64,000 nt of DNA from Streptomyces sp. AM 4-1-1. Its GTDB lineage: Bacteria; Actinomycetota; Actinomycetes; Streptomycetales; Streptomycetaceae. Shown one piece after another: positions 10,700 through 19,062 of this stretch. Location: assembly GCF_029167625.1 (NCBI RefSeq), contig NZ_CP119146.1, forward strand, positions 1 to 64,000, given 5' to 3'. Made by a program: the position numbers and the translations under genes. Positions within the stretch are counted from its first letter, which is position 1. Every line of letters begins with the position of its first letter. Under the pieces are notes generated by a model that did no database searches, had not been told where the DNA came from, and saw only the letters and a program-made list of their open reading frames with translations.

Positions 10700-11000
10700 C
10701 ATGTGTGGGGGACACAGGACAGATTAGCCAGGCAGGCACTGGGGACAGCCACTACATTTTGCAGCTGGCCCAGTTGGACCCGCTGGATGTGCTTTGGCAA
10801 CGTGACACTGCCCATGATGAAGGCTGGGATCAGACCCTTCTCTTTAAGTTCAGGGATTGTCTTGGGGGGTGAACTGACTTCCTTCAATCTCAAGACTGGC
10901 TTCCTGCTTGGTGTAGACCCAAGGAAACTGGCTAAGACCTTCCCGTCCCTAGCGTCCAGGTCCATCGTCATGCCTGGCACAATGCATGTGCAATGTGCCG
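10700..11000 (-). pseudogene. Second exon-like stretch, minus strand
   Basis: Reading leftwards from about 11000, an open frame gives a plausible protein segment containing MTMDLDARDGKVLASFLGS and, further on, PELKEKGLIPAFIMGSVTLP. It sits on the same strand and just upstream of the 10329-10560 stretch. The two are separated by a non-coding gap, consistent with exons of one gene. The DNA is CpG-poor. Confidence 0.3.
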
Positions 11001-12706
11001 AGGTGCACCACAGCATCCGTCTTCCTGGATGCTGCAGGGAGAAAGGTCAGCAGGTGCCAGGGAGAGGGTTCCGCTGCCTGCAAAAGCCAGGGCACCCAAG
11101 AGCAGGAACGAAAGCGTGGGTGGCTCCCTCAGTGCAGACCGGCTTGCAGAGCACTGCTCCTACAAGGGTGCAGAAGGTCACGGCGACTGCAGAGCAGCAG
11201 GAGCAGGAGCCATCAGGTGGGCTGGATGGAAGTGTTGCAAGGCTTCTTCCCAGGACTCTTGACTTGGTGGCTTCAGAGTTATTTCTAGGGTTCGGTGTTC
11301 GATGGGGTTCAAGGTGAGCAAAGATGACAGTGGTGGGTCTTCCTGAGGGTTGGAGAAGTGGGACCTGGGGTCCAGTGGTTGAGGATACGTTGAATGAACT
11401 CATGATGAAGCTGCATGCCCTCAGAGTTGATCATGGTTTGCAGATGGGTCAGTTGCAGCTGAGGACCAAGGCCGGACGCGGACAACGGGTCAATGGAGCA
11501 CTGATCAGTCAGACGTTGCCTTCCAAAGGCTCGCTGGTGGCCTCAGCCAGGGCGTTTAGGTTACAGATGCTGGAGCCTCTGCTGTGCCACATGTTGCCCC
11601 TTCTCCCCATTCCTGCCGCAGGCAAACTGGAACTATCCGCAGCTGGTTGGAGCCACTTGCAGCTGAAGCTGCACAACAACAGTTTAGGGTAAGGTTCCTT
11701 TGTTAAGTATAAGACAGGCCTTGTTCAGCAGCAGGTCGTGGGGCTGGATCCCAGTCAGCCCAGGAACAGGCGAAGTGGCCCCTGGACGCAGCGACCTTGG
11801 GCCAGGGACACAACTTTTGGAGCCTTTGGAGGAACTGGCGAAAAAGCAAGGACAGCGAGGCCAGCAGCCAGTCCGTCGTCGTGAGGCGTTGGGTGCCTGG
11901 TTTGACCTTCTTTCTTTGAGGTCTTCTTTGGGGACTAGCAGTGGCACGGGACTTACAACACTGCTTTAGCGCCTGTTAGCTGTCCCATTGGCAAATAATG
12001 TTCTGAAGGAGGAACTAGCTTGGACTGGCAGGAAAAAAACCATGTAGACCTGCCACCATGGACGCTGGTGAACCTGTCGCCAACTTCCCCAAGCCCACGA
12101 TTTCCTGCCTGCGGTTTTTTAACCCTTGGAAAATTTTTTAGCTGAGGGCTGGAATGATGATGACCTTGACAGAGGGAAGACACTCGTCCTGGTCAGACAG
12201 CATCAGCAGAAGTTCCTCAAGTGCATTATTGTGCCTTGCATGAGACTGGCTCAGAAGCAGCTTCAGACGGCCTACAAGGATACACGTCATCAGAGTCTGC
12301 CCATTTCCATCTACTATCCTTTGAGGCTGGCTGGCCTCGTCGCCCTTCACCGAACTGTCAGTGCGGCCCACGTGTCTGCAGTGGCCATAGGAGTCTTCGT
12401 TCTGAGGTGGCATACCCCATGGCCAGCACAGTTCAAGGACCGGGACCAGGCAGGCTTGGCACCATGATCTCAAGGACATTTTTCCAGGTGCTGGTGTGTG
12501 CATGGCTTCGCAGTCTGAAGCAGCTGTCCAGCCCACCCTTGATGTTTCCCTTGATTTGCTTTCTTCACCGGGATGCTGCCACGGTAAAGTGTCTCATAAA
12601 CCCATGGAGGTGTAGGAGGCAGGGCTGTCTGCTGCTGCTCAGGCACTTGTGACCTCAGGCACTGACATCAGTGGCCAGGAAGGCATCCAACTCACAGAAC
12701 ACCCAG

Positions 12707-12991
12707 GGCGTCCAGCTGCTGCACCGTCTGGCTTACTGGCTCATCCGCAACCGCCAGACCGAGATGGAACGAGCCACTGCGCTGGCCCTGATCGGCGACG
12801 CGCTGCCAGCCATGCAGGCCGTGGCCGAACAGGGCACCCGCGACCAGGTTCTAACACACCTGGTCGGCCGCAGCGGGCTCCTGCGCCAGCCCACGGCGGA
12901 CACCATCGACTTCGTCCACCGCACCTTCCAGGACTACCTCGGGGCCAAAGCCGCCATCGAAGCCCACGATTTCCTTCCGCGTAGGGGCTGA
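12707..12991 (+). pseudogene. NACHT-NTPase C-terminal remnant
   Basis: The frame reads as the helical region downstream of a NACHT NTPase core, with the family-typical HRLAYWLIRN, LVGRSGLLR and DFVHRTFQDYLGAKAAIE blocks. NACHT STAND proteins are large ATPases, many of them anti-phage sensors in Streptomyces. Here the entire N-terminal effector and ATPase portion is missing: similarity starts at about 12707, where the anomalous DNA ends. The C-terminus also stops early at TGA 12989, shortly after the conserved block. A GTG at 12671 could open the frame, but the first 12 codons are alien sequence. I take it as a non-functional fragment. Confidence 0.8.
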
Positions 12992-12996
12992 CGACC

Positions 12997-13347
12997 ATGG
13001 GAAATTCTTCAAGGCCTGGCACCGTCGTCGTCCGCGAGATCGACCATGACGAGTTCGCGGTCGCTGGGGAGCGGTTCCGCGTCGTCGAGTCGGTCTGGAA
13101 CGGCATCACCAGCCGGTCGTTCGACCTGTTGCGCTGCAACGGCGATGAGGTGCTGACAGACGAGTCGTTCGACACGTACCCCACCGACGCGCAGATCGCC
13201 GCAGTGCTCGATGAGCACGGCATCGACGTTGACCTGGAGACTTGCAAGATGTGTCAGCACGAGGTTCTGCTGTCCACCGCGCGCCGGCACGGTGCAGGGT
13301 GGGTGGGCTCATGCTGCTGGGACGAGCGGTTGCACATGACCGCCTGA
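12997..13347 (+). CDS. Hypothetical protein with CxxC motif
   Basis: This 116-aa acidic protein starts at ATG 12997, five bases after the stop of the NACHT remnant. The N-terminal 80 residues look like a compact beta-rich fold. The C-terminal part has Cys-Lys-Met-Cys and a later Cys-Cys-Trp, a possible metal site. I recognise no family. Its close spacing to the NACHT fragment suggests it was a downstream partner in the original operon, which is inference. Confidence 0.55.
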   Translation: MGNSSRPGTVVVREIDHDEFAVAGERFRVVESVWNGITSRSFDLLRCNGDEVLTDESFDTYPTDAQIAAVLDEHGIDVDLETCKMCQHEVLLSTARRHGAGWVGSCCWDERLHMTA

Positions 13348-13553
13348 AGTCAGCGGGTCCGGTGGGTTTGATCACGGCGTTCCAGCTCAAGAAGGCGGAA
13401 CTGACCGAGAAGCCGAACGGCTACAAGCCACCTGAAACCCGAGCACGGGCAGGGTGCCCCTTCCACTCCCGGAGGGCCGCCCCCGCCCACCACGGGCCCG
13501 CCTCAGCCAACTCCCTCCACCGCGGCCCGGGGCCGGGCCGACTGGCTGGACAC

Positions 13554-13745
13554 GCTCCTGTAGCTCAGGAATGGACAGAGCGGCCGTAAAACGGAACGGC
13601 GTCATGGTGAGAGGTTGCGGATGCACCGGGACCGGGCCCTGGTCAGCCAAAAGCTCCAGGGGTGGGGAACCTCAACCCCCGGCAGGGAAGCGCGTTGTCC
13701 AAACTCACCTACTTGGCACGGGTTCGAATCCCGTCAGGAGCACCA
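13554..13745 (+). tRNA. tRNA-like gene with giant insertion (CCA-encoded)
   Basis: GCTCCTG (13554-13560) pairs perfectly with CAGGAGC (13735-13741). The D stem GCTC/GAGC (13563-13566/13578-13581) encloses a loop with GG and flanking A residues at canonical places. The T arm is ACGGG-TTCGAAT-CCCGT (13718-13734), and A plus encoded CCA ends the gene. Between the D and T arms are about 136 nt instead of about 22. A hairpin GCCGT...ACGGC (13583-13600) has an 8-nt loop that lacks U at position 33. The remainder could be a variable arm of about 117 nt closed by GGTGAG/CTCACC (13606-13611/13704-13709), with an inner GGGGT/ACCCC hairpin. No group I intron core motif is evident. Intron-bearing tRNA, decayed tRNA and a novel tRNA-like RNA all remain possible. 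Confidence 0.55.
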
Positions 13746-13872
13746 CCAACCACCGCCCACACAAGCAAGGCAAAGGTCTGGCCCATCGGGCCTGACAACG
13801 GCCCCCGCACCCCTTCTAGCTGGGGCCGGATCGGGCTACTCAGAGCACCACAAGGACCGAGAGGCCGCAGGA

Positions 13873-14148
13873 ATGACATTCGACGAATGGGCCGAGCGCC
13901 TGGACCGGATCTATATGGACGGGGCCCAGCACGACTGGCGAGACGAGGATAAGACAGCGTGGGAGGAAGCCATCCGGGAGATGTCGGCCGAGTTCCCCCA
14001 CGTCACCCTCACGTGGATGGATCCGAAGTGTGGCTGCTGCACCTTGGACGATCCGGCGCTGCTCGCCTTCGACGACCCCCGAGGTCCGGGCGGCTTCGAG
14101 TTGCTCTACCCGACCTTTCGCCCGACACACACCTACTACCTGGGCTGA
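13873..14148 (+). CDS. Small acidic hypothetical protein
   Basis: This 91-aa protein begins MTFDEWAERLDRIYMDGAQ. It has an amphipathic N-terminal half and a CGCC cluster near residue 56, then an aromatic C-terminus. I chose ATG 13873 because the longer frame would overlap the tRNA-like gene; AGG lies just upstream. I recognise no family. It is followed at about 100 bp by another small ORF on the same strand. Confidence 0.55.
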   Translation: MTFDEWAERLDRIYMDGAQHDWRDEDKTAWEEAIREMSAEFPHVTLTWMDPKCGCCTLDDPALLAFDDPRGPGGFELLYPTFRPTHTYYLG

Positions 14149-14254
14149 CGCCATCGAGCACACCCACGCTGAGTCACCACCCGAGCCGGGTCTACAGAAG
14201 TCGGACCCGGCTCCATGCGGACGTGGTGTCCGCAATCAAGTTTGAGGAGAATTT

Positions 14255-14587
14255 GTGTCCCAGGACAACAGCACAGTGAGCCGTCAGGAATTCATGGACA
14301 GGCTGCGCAGGCAGTGGGAAACGCAGCCGACTGAGCAGTACGAGTTCCTCGGGCTGACTGGCATCTATTACAACGACTGGCTGGAGCACCGTCACGGTTG
14401 GCCGGTCGACGCAGCTGGCAACTGCCGCGTCCATTCGGAGCTGGAGGATTTCCTGGCAACAGACTGCACGGTCTGCTCGACCCTGATCAAGCTGTACGAG
14501 GAGAGCGCAGTGGGGGTCCGGCCGGCGGGGCGGTCAGAGGGCGAGGCGGAGGGCGGTGCGACGGGCGAAGTCGGTGAGGCCCGGTAG
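14255..14587 (+). CDS. Small hypothetical protein
   Basis: This 110-aa product starts at GTG 14255 with GAGGAG eight bases upstream, a clear ribosome-binding site. The first 85 residues look natural and include an aromatic YYNDWLEHRHGWP stretch and two Cys in a TVC-S context. The last 20 residues are Gly/Glu-rich and overlap the 3' end of the convergent TPR gene, so the tail may be read-through sequence. Confidence 0.6.
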   Translation: MSQDNSTVSRQEFMDRLRRQWETQPTEQYEFLGLTGIYYNDWLEHRHGWPVDAAGNCRVHSELEDFLATDCTVCSTLIKLYEESAVGVRPAGRSEGEAEGGATGEVGEAR

Positions 14588-15499
14588 GTCCGGCCGGCGC
14601 GCGGCGACTTCGGCCGTCAGTGCGCGCACCGAAGGGCGGCGGGCTTCCAGCGGTGCGGCCCGCTCTACGAGTTGTAGTTGGACGAACGCGGTCGGCACGT
14701 CGTTGGCGGCCAGCAGGGCGCGGGCGGTGTCGGTCGCCGCGCGGGCTCGGCGCTCAGGCGTAGGCAGCACGGCCGGCTCGAGGTTCGCGGCGTACGCCAG
14801 GGCGCGGTCGATGTCGCCGAGCTTCTGGTGGATCCCGACCCGGTACAGCGTGCACTGCGCCAGCGACAGGTCCCCGCCTGCCGGTGCCCTCCTGCGGTCG
14901 TTGAGGAGGCGGGCCGCGGTCTGTTCGGCCAGGGACGCGAACTGCTCGGCGGCGGAGGGTATGCGGGCCTGGGCGGCGGTGTACGCGGCGGTCAGGGCCA
15001 CCATGCCGACCGCGTCCAGAACGCCCTCGGATGGCCGGGGGTCGGCGTCCAGCTCATCGTGTGCTTCCTGGAGCATCTGTAGGGCCCTGTCCGCGCGGCC
15101 CGTACGGCGCAGCGGCGTCGCTGCCGCGCGCGCGGCAGCCGCGAGGAGTAGCGGGCGGCCCGAGCGGCGGGCCGCCGTCCCGGCCCGGGCTGCGAAGGCG
15201 GCCGCCGTATCTACCTCGCCTTCCTTGACCGCTAGCTGAGAGACGAGTACCCATACCCCCGCTGCCCGGCTGGCGCCGGCCGGGCCTGTTCGCTCGCTCT
15301 CGCTCGCGCGGGCCATCAGGCCGGGAAGCGTCTGGTGCAGCCGGTCATACCTGCCGGCGGCGAACAACCTGTGTGCGACTGGTAGATCCGTCTCCGCCAG
15401 GCGCTGGCCGCGTCCGCCGGCCAGCGCCTGGGTCGTGCCAACCGTCCACAGCGCCGCCGCGTAGAGCCCGGCGCTCAGTACCGTCCTGCGCTCCACCAC
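14534..15499 (-). CDS. TPR-like protein with Tat-type N-terminus
   Basis: This 321-aa protein starts VVERRTVLSAG, a twin-arginine-like N-terminus followed by a hydrophobic stretch. Alanine/leucine-rich helical hairpins of tetratricopeptide type then run to the C-terminus. Such proteins resemble the C-terminal TPR half of Streptomyces XRE-TPR regulators. I chose GTG 15499 because GTGAGGAC lies upstream and the extended frame to 15916 is Arg/Pro-rich with no start context; GTG 15496 is equally possible. Its 3' end overlaps the convergent gene by 54 bp. A protein-scaffold role is inferred. Confidence 0.65.
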   Translation of the reverse strand: MVERRTVLSAGLYAAALWTVGTTQALAGGRGQRLAETDLPVAHRLFAAGRYDRLHQTLPGLMARASESERTGPAGASRAAGVWVLVSQLAVKEGEVDTAAAFAARAGTAARRSGRPLLLAAAARAAATPLRRTGRADRALQMLQEAHDELDADPRPSEGVLDAVGMVALTAAYTAAQARIPSAAEQFASLAEQTAARLLNDRRRAPAGGDLSLAQCTLYRVGIHQKLGDIDRALAYAANLEPAVLPTPERRARAATDTARALLAANDVPTAFVQLQLVERAAPLEARRPSVRALTAEVAARRPDLPGLTDFARRTALRLAL

Positions 15500-16011
15500 G
15501 CCACCGTCCTCACTGACCGCCGTCCCGGGGGTTTCGCCCGGCCTTGCGACGGTACGGGCCCGGCCGGGCCTCGGGCAGGGCGCACACCTGCTGGCGCCGC
15601 GCGCCCCTCTCTGCTCTGACGCGCCGGGGACGGGGGTGGGCAGGCGGAGGTGCGGGGACGCAGGCACAGCGCACCGCACGCGCACAGCGCGATGTAGAGA
15701 CGGTGGCGCGGACGGACCGCTCGCGCCCTGTGCGGGACCTGCCCGGCGGCACCGGCCCCCGGTTGCCGCACACGCGGAGCTGCCGAGGTACGGGGCAATG
15801 ACCAGTGCCGGTGAGGCTGGGCTGGACAGCTCGTAAGCGGCTGACTCGCAGCGAGCCCCGTGGAGCAAGCTCTGGCCTGCGCGGTCCATCTTCGGGTGAG
15901 ACGAACCGGTATACATTCATCTGCGATGAGAACTGCGTCGTCTTCGCGGAGACAGATCAACCGCGCGTGCGATGGGCACCAGGCCGACCTCTCGGTCCCG
16001 GGTACCCGGTC
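15500..16011. other. Gap with no convincing gene
   Basis: This interval separates the TPR gene from the small membrane gene. Open frames here are Arg/Pro/Ala-rich shadows of very high GC. It presumably holds the divergent promoters, but I cannot assign one with confidence. Confidence 0.5.
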
Positions 16012-16320
16012 ATGAGACGGCAATGGGTCCTTCCGTGCGGCGTGGTCGCCGCGATGGTGGTGCTCACGCCTACCGCGATCGGCACCCGCAATACGCCATC
16101 GGCCCTCGGCTGGACCGCCATCCTCATCGGAGCCATCTGCCTGCTGACGCTGCTCGCCCTGGTAGAGCACCTGACCCCACCACCGGACCGGACCGATGTC
16201 GACACCGGGGAAGCCACGGCACCCGGTGCCTCGCGGCCGTCGGCCAGCGTAGCCGCGACGGCCTGTGCGTCAGGGGAGATCCCGCGGCCCGACGAGAGGG
16301 TCAGCTCGTCCAGGTCTTGA
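16012..16320 (+). CDS. Small putative membrane protein
   Basis: This 102-aa product starts MRRQWVLPCGVVAAMVVL. It has two hydrophobic segments (about residues 5-24 and 33-54) and an acidic, Ala/Ser-rich tail. The frame is open further upstream, but the ATG directly before the first membrane segment is the sensible start. Its 3' end overlaps the end of the convergent toxin gene by 20 bp. I recognise no family. Confidence 0.4.
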   Translation: MRRQWVLPCGVVAAMVVLTPTAIGTRNTPSALGWTAILIGAICLLTLLALVEHLTPPPDRTDVDTGEATAPGASRPSASVAATACASGEIPRPDERVSSSRS

Positions 16321-16666
16321 TCTGAGCGGCGACCTCCCGCACCGGGAGACCGTCCCGGGCGGCGCGGGCCAGTGGGAGGACGGTGTCCAGGCCAGGGCTC
16401 ACCGGCATCCCGCACGCCGACAGGTAGGCCGCGGTCACCGTGGCCGCGAACAGCAGGTTCCGCTTCTCCAGGCTCGGGTTTCTCGCCAGCTCGCACAGGA
16501 GCGCCGCGGCCTTGTGATGGGGCTCGGGGTAGACCTCACGGTCAAGGATCTCCGCCCGGTGGCGTGCTTCCGCCGCGACCGGGACGCCGTAGTCGACGAC
16601 CTGGGGATCTCCCGGAATCTGCTGCGCCACCGCCAGGATCCACGCGATGTCGACGCGAAGGTTCAC
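16301..16666 (-). CDS. Fic/Doc-family toxin-like protein
   Basis: This 121-aa protein matches the pattern of the short Streptomyces Fic/DOC-like toxin components: an IPGDPQVVDYGVPVAAEARHR N-terminal region, then helices around residues 50-90. Doc toxins inactivate EF-Tu by phosphorylation and Fic enzymes AMPylate targets, using an HPFx(D/N)GN(K/G)R loop. Here the corresponding region reads RNPSLEKRNLLFA; the catalytic His is absent and only the KR end is kept. It may therefore be a divergent or inactive member. Its ATG overlaps the antitoxin stop by 4 bp, the classic coupling of a toxin-antitoxin pair. Confidence 0.75.
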   Translation of the reverse strand: MNLRVDIAWILAVAQQIPGDPQVVDYGVPVAAEARHRAEILDREVYPEPHHKAAALLCELARNPSLEKRNLLFAATVTAAYLSACGMPVSPGLDTVLPLARAARDGLPVREVAAQIKTWTS

Positions 16667-16926
16667 GCGGCGTCCCTCGATGCCGTCTCCGCCGTGGTGT
16701 CAGGGAGGCCGGGGTACCGGTCCTCGCCGACTTCCGCGTCGAACACGTCCGTGTACGCGGCCAGGAATGACGAGGCGCCAGCCATGAAGGCCGCGCGGGT
16801 CTGGTTCACGTCGGCCTCGATCAGATCAGCCACGTACCCCTGCAGGCTCAGGCCCCGCCGCTTGGCCCGGTCCTCGGCGGCGGCTTTGACGGCGTCGTCC
16901 AGGCGGATGTTCGTCTGCTTTGCCAT
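16663..16926 (-). CDS. Ribbon-helix-helix antitoxin
   Basis: This 87-aa protein has an N-terminal Arc/CopG-type fold: beta strand KQTNIRLDD, then helices with RAKRRGLSLQGYVADLIEA. The acidic C-terminal tail presumably binds the toxin. I chose ATG 16926 because a longer frame to 16959 would start inside the operator. The stop overlaps the toxin start (ATGA). It should bind the adjacent palindrome and repress its own operon, as most RHH antitoxins do. Confidence 0.8.
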   Translation of the reverse strand: MAKQTNIRLDDAVKAAAEDRAKRRGLSLQGYVADLIEADVNQTRAAFMAGASSFLAAYTDVFDAEVGEDRYPGLPDTTAETASRDAA

Positions 16927-16939
16927 ACCCACACTGTAG

Positions 16940-16963
16940 CTATGTGCCAGTACCAGCACATAG
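16940..16963. promoter_or_regulatory. Palindromic operator of the toxin-antitoxin operon
   Basis: CTATGTGC (16940-16947) and GCACATAG (16956-16963) are perfect 8-bp inverted arms around an 8-bp spacer, 13 bp upstream of the antitoxin start. The size and place suit an RHH dimer pair binding across the promoter. Confidence 0.75.
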
Positions 16964-17048
16964 CAAATGGAGAGGCCGGTCCGGGACCCGGAGCGGAAGA
17001 TGGGATCATTCCGGGGGCAAGTGGGACGGGCGCGCCGGGAGGGGCAAC

Positions 17049-18401
17049 ATGATCGACCTTGAAGAGCGCGTGAACCGCGTGTTCAATCCGGACCTGCGTC
17101 CCCTCGTCGGCGAGGCGTACCGCTGCTACGCCTCCGGCTCGGCCCGCGGCGCGATCGTCCTGACGTGGACAGCTGTCTGCGCCGACCTCATCGCCAAGGC
17201 CCAGATCCTCCACGAAGAGGGCGAGAGCCACGCGAAGGACCTGGTCGCCGACGTGGAGCGAGCGCAGGGCAGTGCGGAGTCCGAAGCGATCCCGATCATG
17301 CTCGGCCTGGAGAAGACCCTGCTCGACACGGCGGAGAAGCTCGAACTGATCGACTTCACCCAGCGCAAGCAGCTGGAGCGGATCCGCGACGACCGCCACC
17401 TGTGCGCGCACCCGTCCATCCGTCCCCTCGGCGAGCTCTACGAGCCGACGATGGAGTATGCCCGCGCCCACCTCGCGGCCGCGCTGGACGCCGTGCTCAT
17501 CCATCCTCCGAGCCAGGGCCGCAAGATCGTCGACAGCTTCCTCAAGCACGTCGTGGACCCCGGCTTCGTCTACGACACCGAGTACCTCACCCACACCTTC
17601 TTCGACCGTGTCCGTCCCAGCGCCAGGTCCAAGGTTGTCGAGGCCGCCGCCAAATTCGCTGTCCTGGCGATCGAAGACCCCGCGATCAAGATCAAACCGG
17701 AGAAGTTCGCCGACCGGATGGCCAAGTGTCTGCGCAGCTTCGCCGCACGTGACGCCGACCTCGTCAAGAAGGCCGTCGCCAAGCAGATGACCCGCCTGGA
17801 GACGGCCGAACCCTCCGTCCAGCTCCAGGCACTCGGCCGGCTCGGCGACCTCCCGGCCTTCTGGGCCTCCCTGGGCACCCCCGTGCGCAACCTCCTGAAC
17901 ACCAAGATCGAGACGATCGGCACCCGGGCGCCGTACAAAGACATCACCACCGCCGAGGCCAAAGCCCTGGTCGCCCACCCCGAACTCCGCAAGACGCTGC
18001 CCGCCCTCACCACAGCGTTCTCCAACCTCTGGTACATCCCCCGCGCCGACATCATCGAGCAGCGCCCTGATCCGTACTTCACACCGTTTCTCCCGGCGCT
18101 CCTCAAGGACGTGGGCACCTTCGACCGCGGGCAAGAAGTCGCGGAGAAGGCCGTCCTCCCCTGCGCCGGCTTCCTGTCCCTGCCAGAGCTGGAACAAGTC
18201 CTCACGGAGTGGAACGAAAACGACCAGTGCTGGGGCCGCGCCATGCCTGGCTACCTCGTCGAGCTCTACACCCTCACGAGCCACCTCGGCGACGGGAGCA
18301 GGAGCCTCTGGGCGCCGATCCTGGAGGAGGTCCGGAGCGACGATCGGGTCTTCACTCTCCTCACCTCCGGCATCGGATCAGACGAAGCCGTCAGCACCTG
18401 A
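17049..18401 (+). CDS. HEPN-domain protein, putative RNase-type
   Basis: This 450-aa protein has an N-terminal alpha-helical domain ending in RHLCAH (residues 116-121), the R-x4-H signature of HEPN domains, preceded by the family-like TWTAVCADLIAKAQ helix. HEPN domains with this motif are often metal-independent RNases in toxin-antitoxin, CRISPR and abortive-infection systems. The other 320 residues are helical and unrecognised. I chose ATG 17049 with GGGAGGGG upstream. A small membrane-protein gene follows 29 bp downstream, suggesting a two-gene unit. RNase activity is inferred from the motif only. Confidence 0.65.
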   Translation: MIDLEERVNRVFNPDLRPLVGEAYRCYASGSARGAIVLTWTAVCADLIAKAQILHEEGESHAKDLVADVERAQGSAESEAIPIMLGLEKTLLDTAEKLELIDFTQRKQLERIRDDRHLCAHPSIRPLGELYEPTMEYARAHLAAALDAVLIHPPSQGRKIVDSFLKHVVDPGFVYDTEYLTHTFFDRVRPSARSKVVEAAAKFAVLAIEDPAIKIKPEKFADRMAKCLRSFAARDADLVKKAVAKQMTRLETAEPSVQLQALGRLGDLPAFWASLGTPVRNLLNTKIETIGTRAPYKDITTAEAKALVAHPELRKTLPALTTAFSNLWYIPRADIIEQRPDPYFTPFLPALLKDVGTFDRGQEVAEKAVLPCAGFLSLPELEQVLTEWNENDQCWGRAMPGYLVELYTLTSHLGDGSRSLWAPILEEVRSDDRVFTLLTSGIGSDEAVST

Positions 18402-18430
18402 AGCCGGCCGTGTCGGACCCAGAGGGCATG

Positions 18431-18943
18431 ATGATCCTCATGACGGACGAAGAAGCCCCTGCACTGCCCCTGACGGCGGGTGGCGTGCGCCGTCGGCTGA
18501 CCGTCGCGGTGTGGTGGTCGGCGCTTGCCTGGCCGGCGCTCGCTCTCGCCCTGACACCGTTCCTTCTGTGGTGGCTCGACATGGGCATTGGCGAACTGAC
18601 CACGGCGGAGGGCGCAGCCGGGGTAATGCCGGCTGCCATCGCCGTGGCCTACTTCGCCTGGCAGGCGGCACAGTCCGTCCGCGCGGAGCAGAGGACGATC
18701 GCCGACAAGGCCCGTGATCTCGACTTCGCCGCCACCCTGCCGGACAACCACTCCCAGCTGTCCCGCGCAGCACACGACTTTGGCACCGCCCTCCTGTCGG
18801 CCTACAGCCCCTTCAACACTCGTCTCCTGTCCCGGCAAGCGGCGGTGACGGCTGCCCGGCAAATCTCCCGTGAAGCGGAGGCCGAGGGCCTGAAGCCCGA
18901 GACGGTGCAGTTTGTTCGAGGACTTGCCCGAATGACGCCGTAG
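18431..18943 (+). CDS. Two-pass membrane protein
   Basis: This 170-aa protein has two hydrophobic segments (about residues 18-45 and 58-80), then a soluble charged C-terminal half with Arg/Gln-rich helices. ATG 18431 sits five bases after AGAGG; ATG 18428 and 18440 are alternatives. It closely follows the HEPN gene and is probably co-transcribed. A membrane partner or anchor for the HEPN protein is a reasonable guess, no more. Confidence 0.6.
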   Translation: MILMTDEEAPALPLTAGGVRRRLTVAVWWSALAWPALALALTPFLLWWLDMGIGELTTAEGAAGVMPAAIAVAYFAWQAAQSVRAEQRTIADKARDLDFAATLPDNHSQLSRAAHDFGTALLSAYSPFNTRLLSRQAAVTAARQISREAEAEGLKPETVQFVRGLARMTP

Positions 18944-19049
18944 CCGACCGGCAGACCGGTCGCCGCGGTTCGCCATGAGACGCAGAGGTGCGCTGCCGCG
19001 GTGAAGGGGAGCGGAACCGAGCCCTGCCAGGACGGCCACGTTCGCCGAC

Positions 19050-19055
19050 TACGGT
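19050..19055 (+). promoter_or_regulatory. -10 element for a leaderless start (TACGGT)
   Basis: TACGGT ends 7 nt before ATG 19063. That distance places transcription start at or next to the start codon, and no ribosome-binding site is present. Confidence 0.45.
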
Positions 19056-19062
19056 GATCACC

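Larger units (their letters stand above)
4650..12690. other. Anomalous 8-kb block without convincing bacterial genes
   Basis: Between the kinase and the NACHT remnant I find no open frame with Streptomyces-like codon use and a credible ribosome-binding site. The composition is mosaic. About 4650-6000, 8700-9300 and 10300-12650 are CpG-poor and rich in CA/TG, unlike anything else in the window, while about 6200-8650 is CpG-rich but full of stops in every frame. Short protein-like stretches occur in changing frames (listed separately). Candidate explanations are foreign, possibly eukaryote-like DNA with introns, an assembly chimera, or heavily decayed telomere-proximal DNA. The sequence does not decide between them. 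Confidence 0.7.

Noticed and set aside
13582..13717. A group I intron in the tRNA-like gene
   Set aside because: The insert is too short, and I see no P/Q/R/S core pairing motifs. It is kept as an unexplained insertion instead.
16848..18284. A 478-aa open frame antisense to the HEPN gene
   Set aside because: The composition is a Gly/Glu/Val-rich mirror of the plus-strand gene, which has a ribosome-binding site and a recognisable motif.
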